DNA of 64,000 nucleotides from Marinihelvus fidelis (GTDB lineage: Bacteria; Pseudomonadota; Gammaproteobacteria; Xanthomonadales; SZUA-36), in the NCBI RefSeq assembly GCF_008725655.1, contig NZ_VYXP01000003.1, forward strand, positions 310,001 through 374,000, given 5' to 3'. The notes beneath the pieces are model-generated. The model was given only the letters and a program-made list of their open reading frames with translations, made no database searches and was not told where the DNA came from. Both the position numbers and the translations under genes were made by a program. Positions 63,001-64,000 of the stretch are shown here, in pieces; position 1 is the first letter of the stretch, and the number at the start of each line of letters is the position of its first letter.

Positions 63001-64000
63001 CAACAGCACCGGCGCGTAGACCAGTACAAACAGCCCATAGGCAAACACCCATAGTCCTCCGGCCAGGTGAATGGCCGGCGAATATTCCAGCATGCCGGTG
63101 GAACTGGCGAAGACACGGACCGCGACCGCCAGGGTCAGTGCAATGTAGGCGACGACAATTCGCTTTCCGACTTTCAGTGGCCGCCCCGTATGGCCCAGGG
63201 CGGCGCGAGTCATCACGGCCAGAATCATCATGCCGGCGGCTCCCGCGCCCAACGCATGGAGCCACTGCCCCGCCCAGGCGACGCCACTGGCGATCGATAC
63301 CGCGTGCAGCAGCAACCCAATGGGTATCCACGCATAAGCCAGGTGAAGCACCCAAACTATCGGCATGCGCAGGGTCTTCACTCCTTGCCAGCCCAGCATG
63401 CGTACGCCGTGCAGTCCCGCCGCCAACGCGGCGATGACGGCCGTAATCATGGCGACGGGTGATATCGCTACGGCAATCGCCCAGGCCACCGTCGCGGCAA
63501 TCGTGCAACGAGCCAGAACAGCCGGTGAGCGCATGGTTGTTTCAATTCCCGATCCACGCAGGGCGTTCCCAGTAAATGCAGGGACGATGCGCCCACCGAT
63601 GACCGTGATTAGCACCATTACCAGGCCCAGCGCGCCACGCAGGGCCATTGCGCATAGCATGGGCTGGGACATCCAGGTCCCGTACAGGAACACCGCGTCC
63701 AGTAGCCAGAACGCCAGGAGCACAAGCAACAGCGGCCGGTTCCGATTGGCGGTACGCGCCAGGCTGGGCCCAATCAGGATGGCCAGCCCGGGCAAGAAAG
63801 CCAGTTCGAACAATGCGACCAGGGCCAGCGGCAACACATCGCCCATGAAAAATGCCAATCGCCCGATCAGCCAGGCCACGGTCAAAACGACCAGCGGCCA
63901 GCCTCCAAACCCCTTCTGCCCGGTCCAGCTGGGTACCGCGGTGAGCATGAAACCGGCGATCGCCGCGCCGATGAAACCGAAAATCATTTCATGACCATGC
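62971..64000 (-). CDS. NnrS family membrane protein, N-terminus cut off by window
   Basis: A heme/copper-containing integral membrane protein linked to nitric oxide stress. The frame is open to the window edge: codons preceding the first ATG (63987) read HGHEM, matching the NnrS motif H-x-HEM-x-FGF, so the start lies beyond 64000. Twelve TM segments are expected; about ten are visible, with AGFMLTAVPSWTGQ and RIVPAFTGNAL, then AALGHTGRPLKVGKRIVVAYIAL, all typical. The stop at 62971 overlaps the DUF2061 gene by 30 bases. Confidence 0.88.
   Translation of the reverse strand, partial: HGHEMIFGFIGAAIAGFMLTAVPSWTGQKGFGGWPLVVLTVAWLIGRLAFFMGDVLPLALVALFELAFLPGLAILIGPSLARTANRNRPLLLVLLAFWLLDAVFLYGTWMSQPMLCAMALRGALGLVMVLITVIGGRIVPAFTGNALRGSGIETTMRSPAVLARCTIAATVAWAIAVAISPVAMITAVIAALAAGLHGVRMLGWQGVKTLRMPIVWVLHLAYAWIPIGLLLHAVSIASGVAWAGQWLHALGAGAAGMMILAVMTRAALGHTGRPLKVGKRIVVAYIALTLAVAVRVFASSTGMLEYSPAIHLAGGLWVFAYGLFVLVYAPVLLLPRVDRKPG

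Overview
The window is high-GC DNA (about two thirds G+C by eye) with densely packed, short-spaced genes. It contains three TonB-dependent receptors, two RND efflux systems, many lipobox and Sec-type exported proteins, a LexA-like box, two Fur-like boxes and gammaproteobacterial families (DUF1244, YcgN, PA0069-type radical SAM, NnrS, DUF2061). This points to a free-living, probably aquatic gammaproteobacterium of the Xanthomonadales/Chromatiales kind (Wenzhouxiangella-like is a guess) that degrades proteins and polysaccharides. I see no CRISPR array, prophage, IS transposase, tRNA or rRNA.

Layout. 1-3645: truncated MFS transporter and a three-gene operon of exported proteins (gluzincin-like peptidase, DUF4920, internally duplicated protein). 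3727-7617: PA0069-like radical SAM gene with a LexA-like box over its start codon, divergent from an exported aspartoacylase-like hydrolase; then an AGCS amino acid:sodium symporter. 7703-12722: tripartite efflux operon (adaptor, HAE1 pump, TetR) with a 22-bp palindrome inside its promoter. 12767-15933: exported metzincin-like multidomain protease and a small partner. 16216-17172: transaldolase. 17210-22120: second TetR divergent from a second RND adaptor/pump pair. 22092-23861: HAD phosphatase and EamA exporter.

24179-30086: carbohydrate region with a GH2 beta-galactosidase containing AT-rich islands, an acetyl-xylan-esterase-like hydrolase, a DUF4097-type repeat protein and a PQQ-dependent sugar dehydrogenase. 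30142-32530: sigma70 promoter, TPP riboswitch and TonB-dependent receptor, a likely thiamin outer-membrane uptake unit. 32614-36193: DUF1244, YcgN (apparent CTG start), TPR-sulfotransferase fusion, serine beta-lactamase-like hydrolase. 36328-44067: M6 protease, BON-MscS channel, GH9 cellulase-type enzyme with a LacI-type palindrome upstream, amidase lipoprotein; then a large inverted-repeat element (44152-44261). 44278-50869: S9 peptidase with TonB receptor (peptide scavenging pair) and an outer-membrane barrel.

50974-58440: PG-binding-domain protein, then a Fur-type box with siderophore receptor, PepSY membrane protein, 65-residue membrane protein and an MFS transporter with a Met/His-rich N-terminal extension, followed by EVE and sialidase-like genes. 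58457-62664: SYLF protein, outer-membrane protein, PL10 pectate lyase and CE4-like deacetylase. 62726-64000: second Fur-type box before a DUF2061 gene, and an NnrS gene running off the window.

Taken together, secreted and periplasmic enzymes (GH2, GH9, PL10, CE4-like, esterase, sialidase-like, M6, metzincin, S9) feed nutrients through TonB receptors and inner-membrane carriers. Regulation visible in the DNA is by TetR operators, Fur, LexA, a LacI-type site and a TPP riboswitch. All assignments come from reading translated sequence; none was checked against a database.
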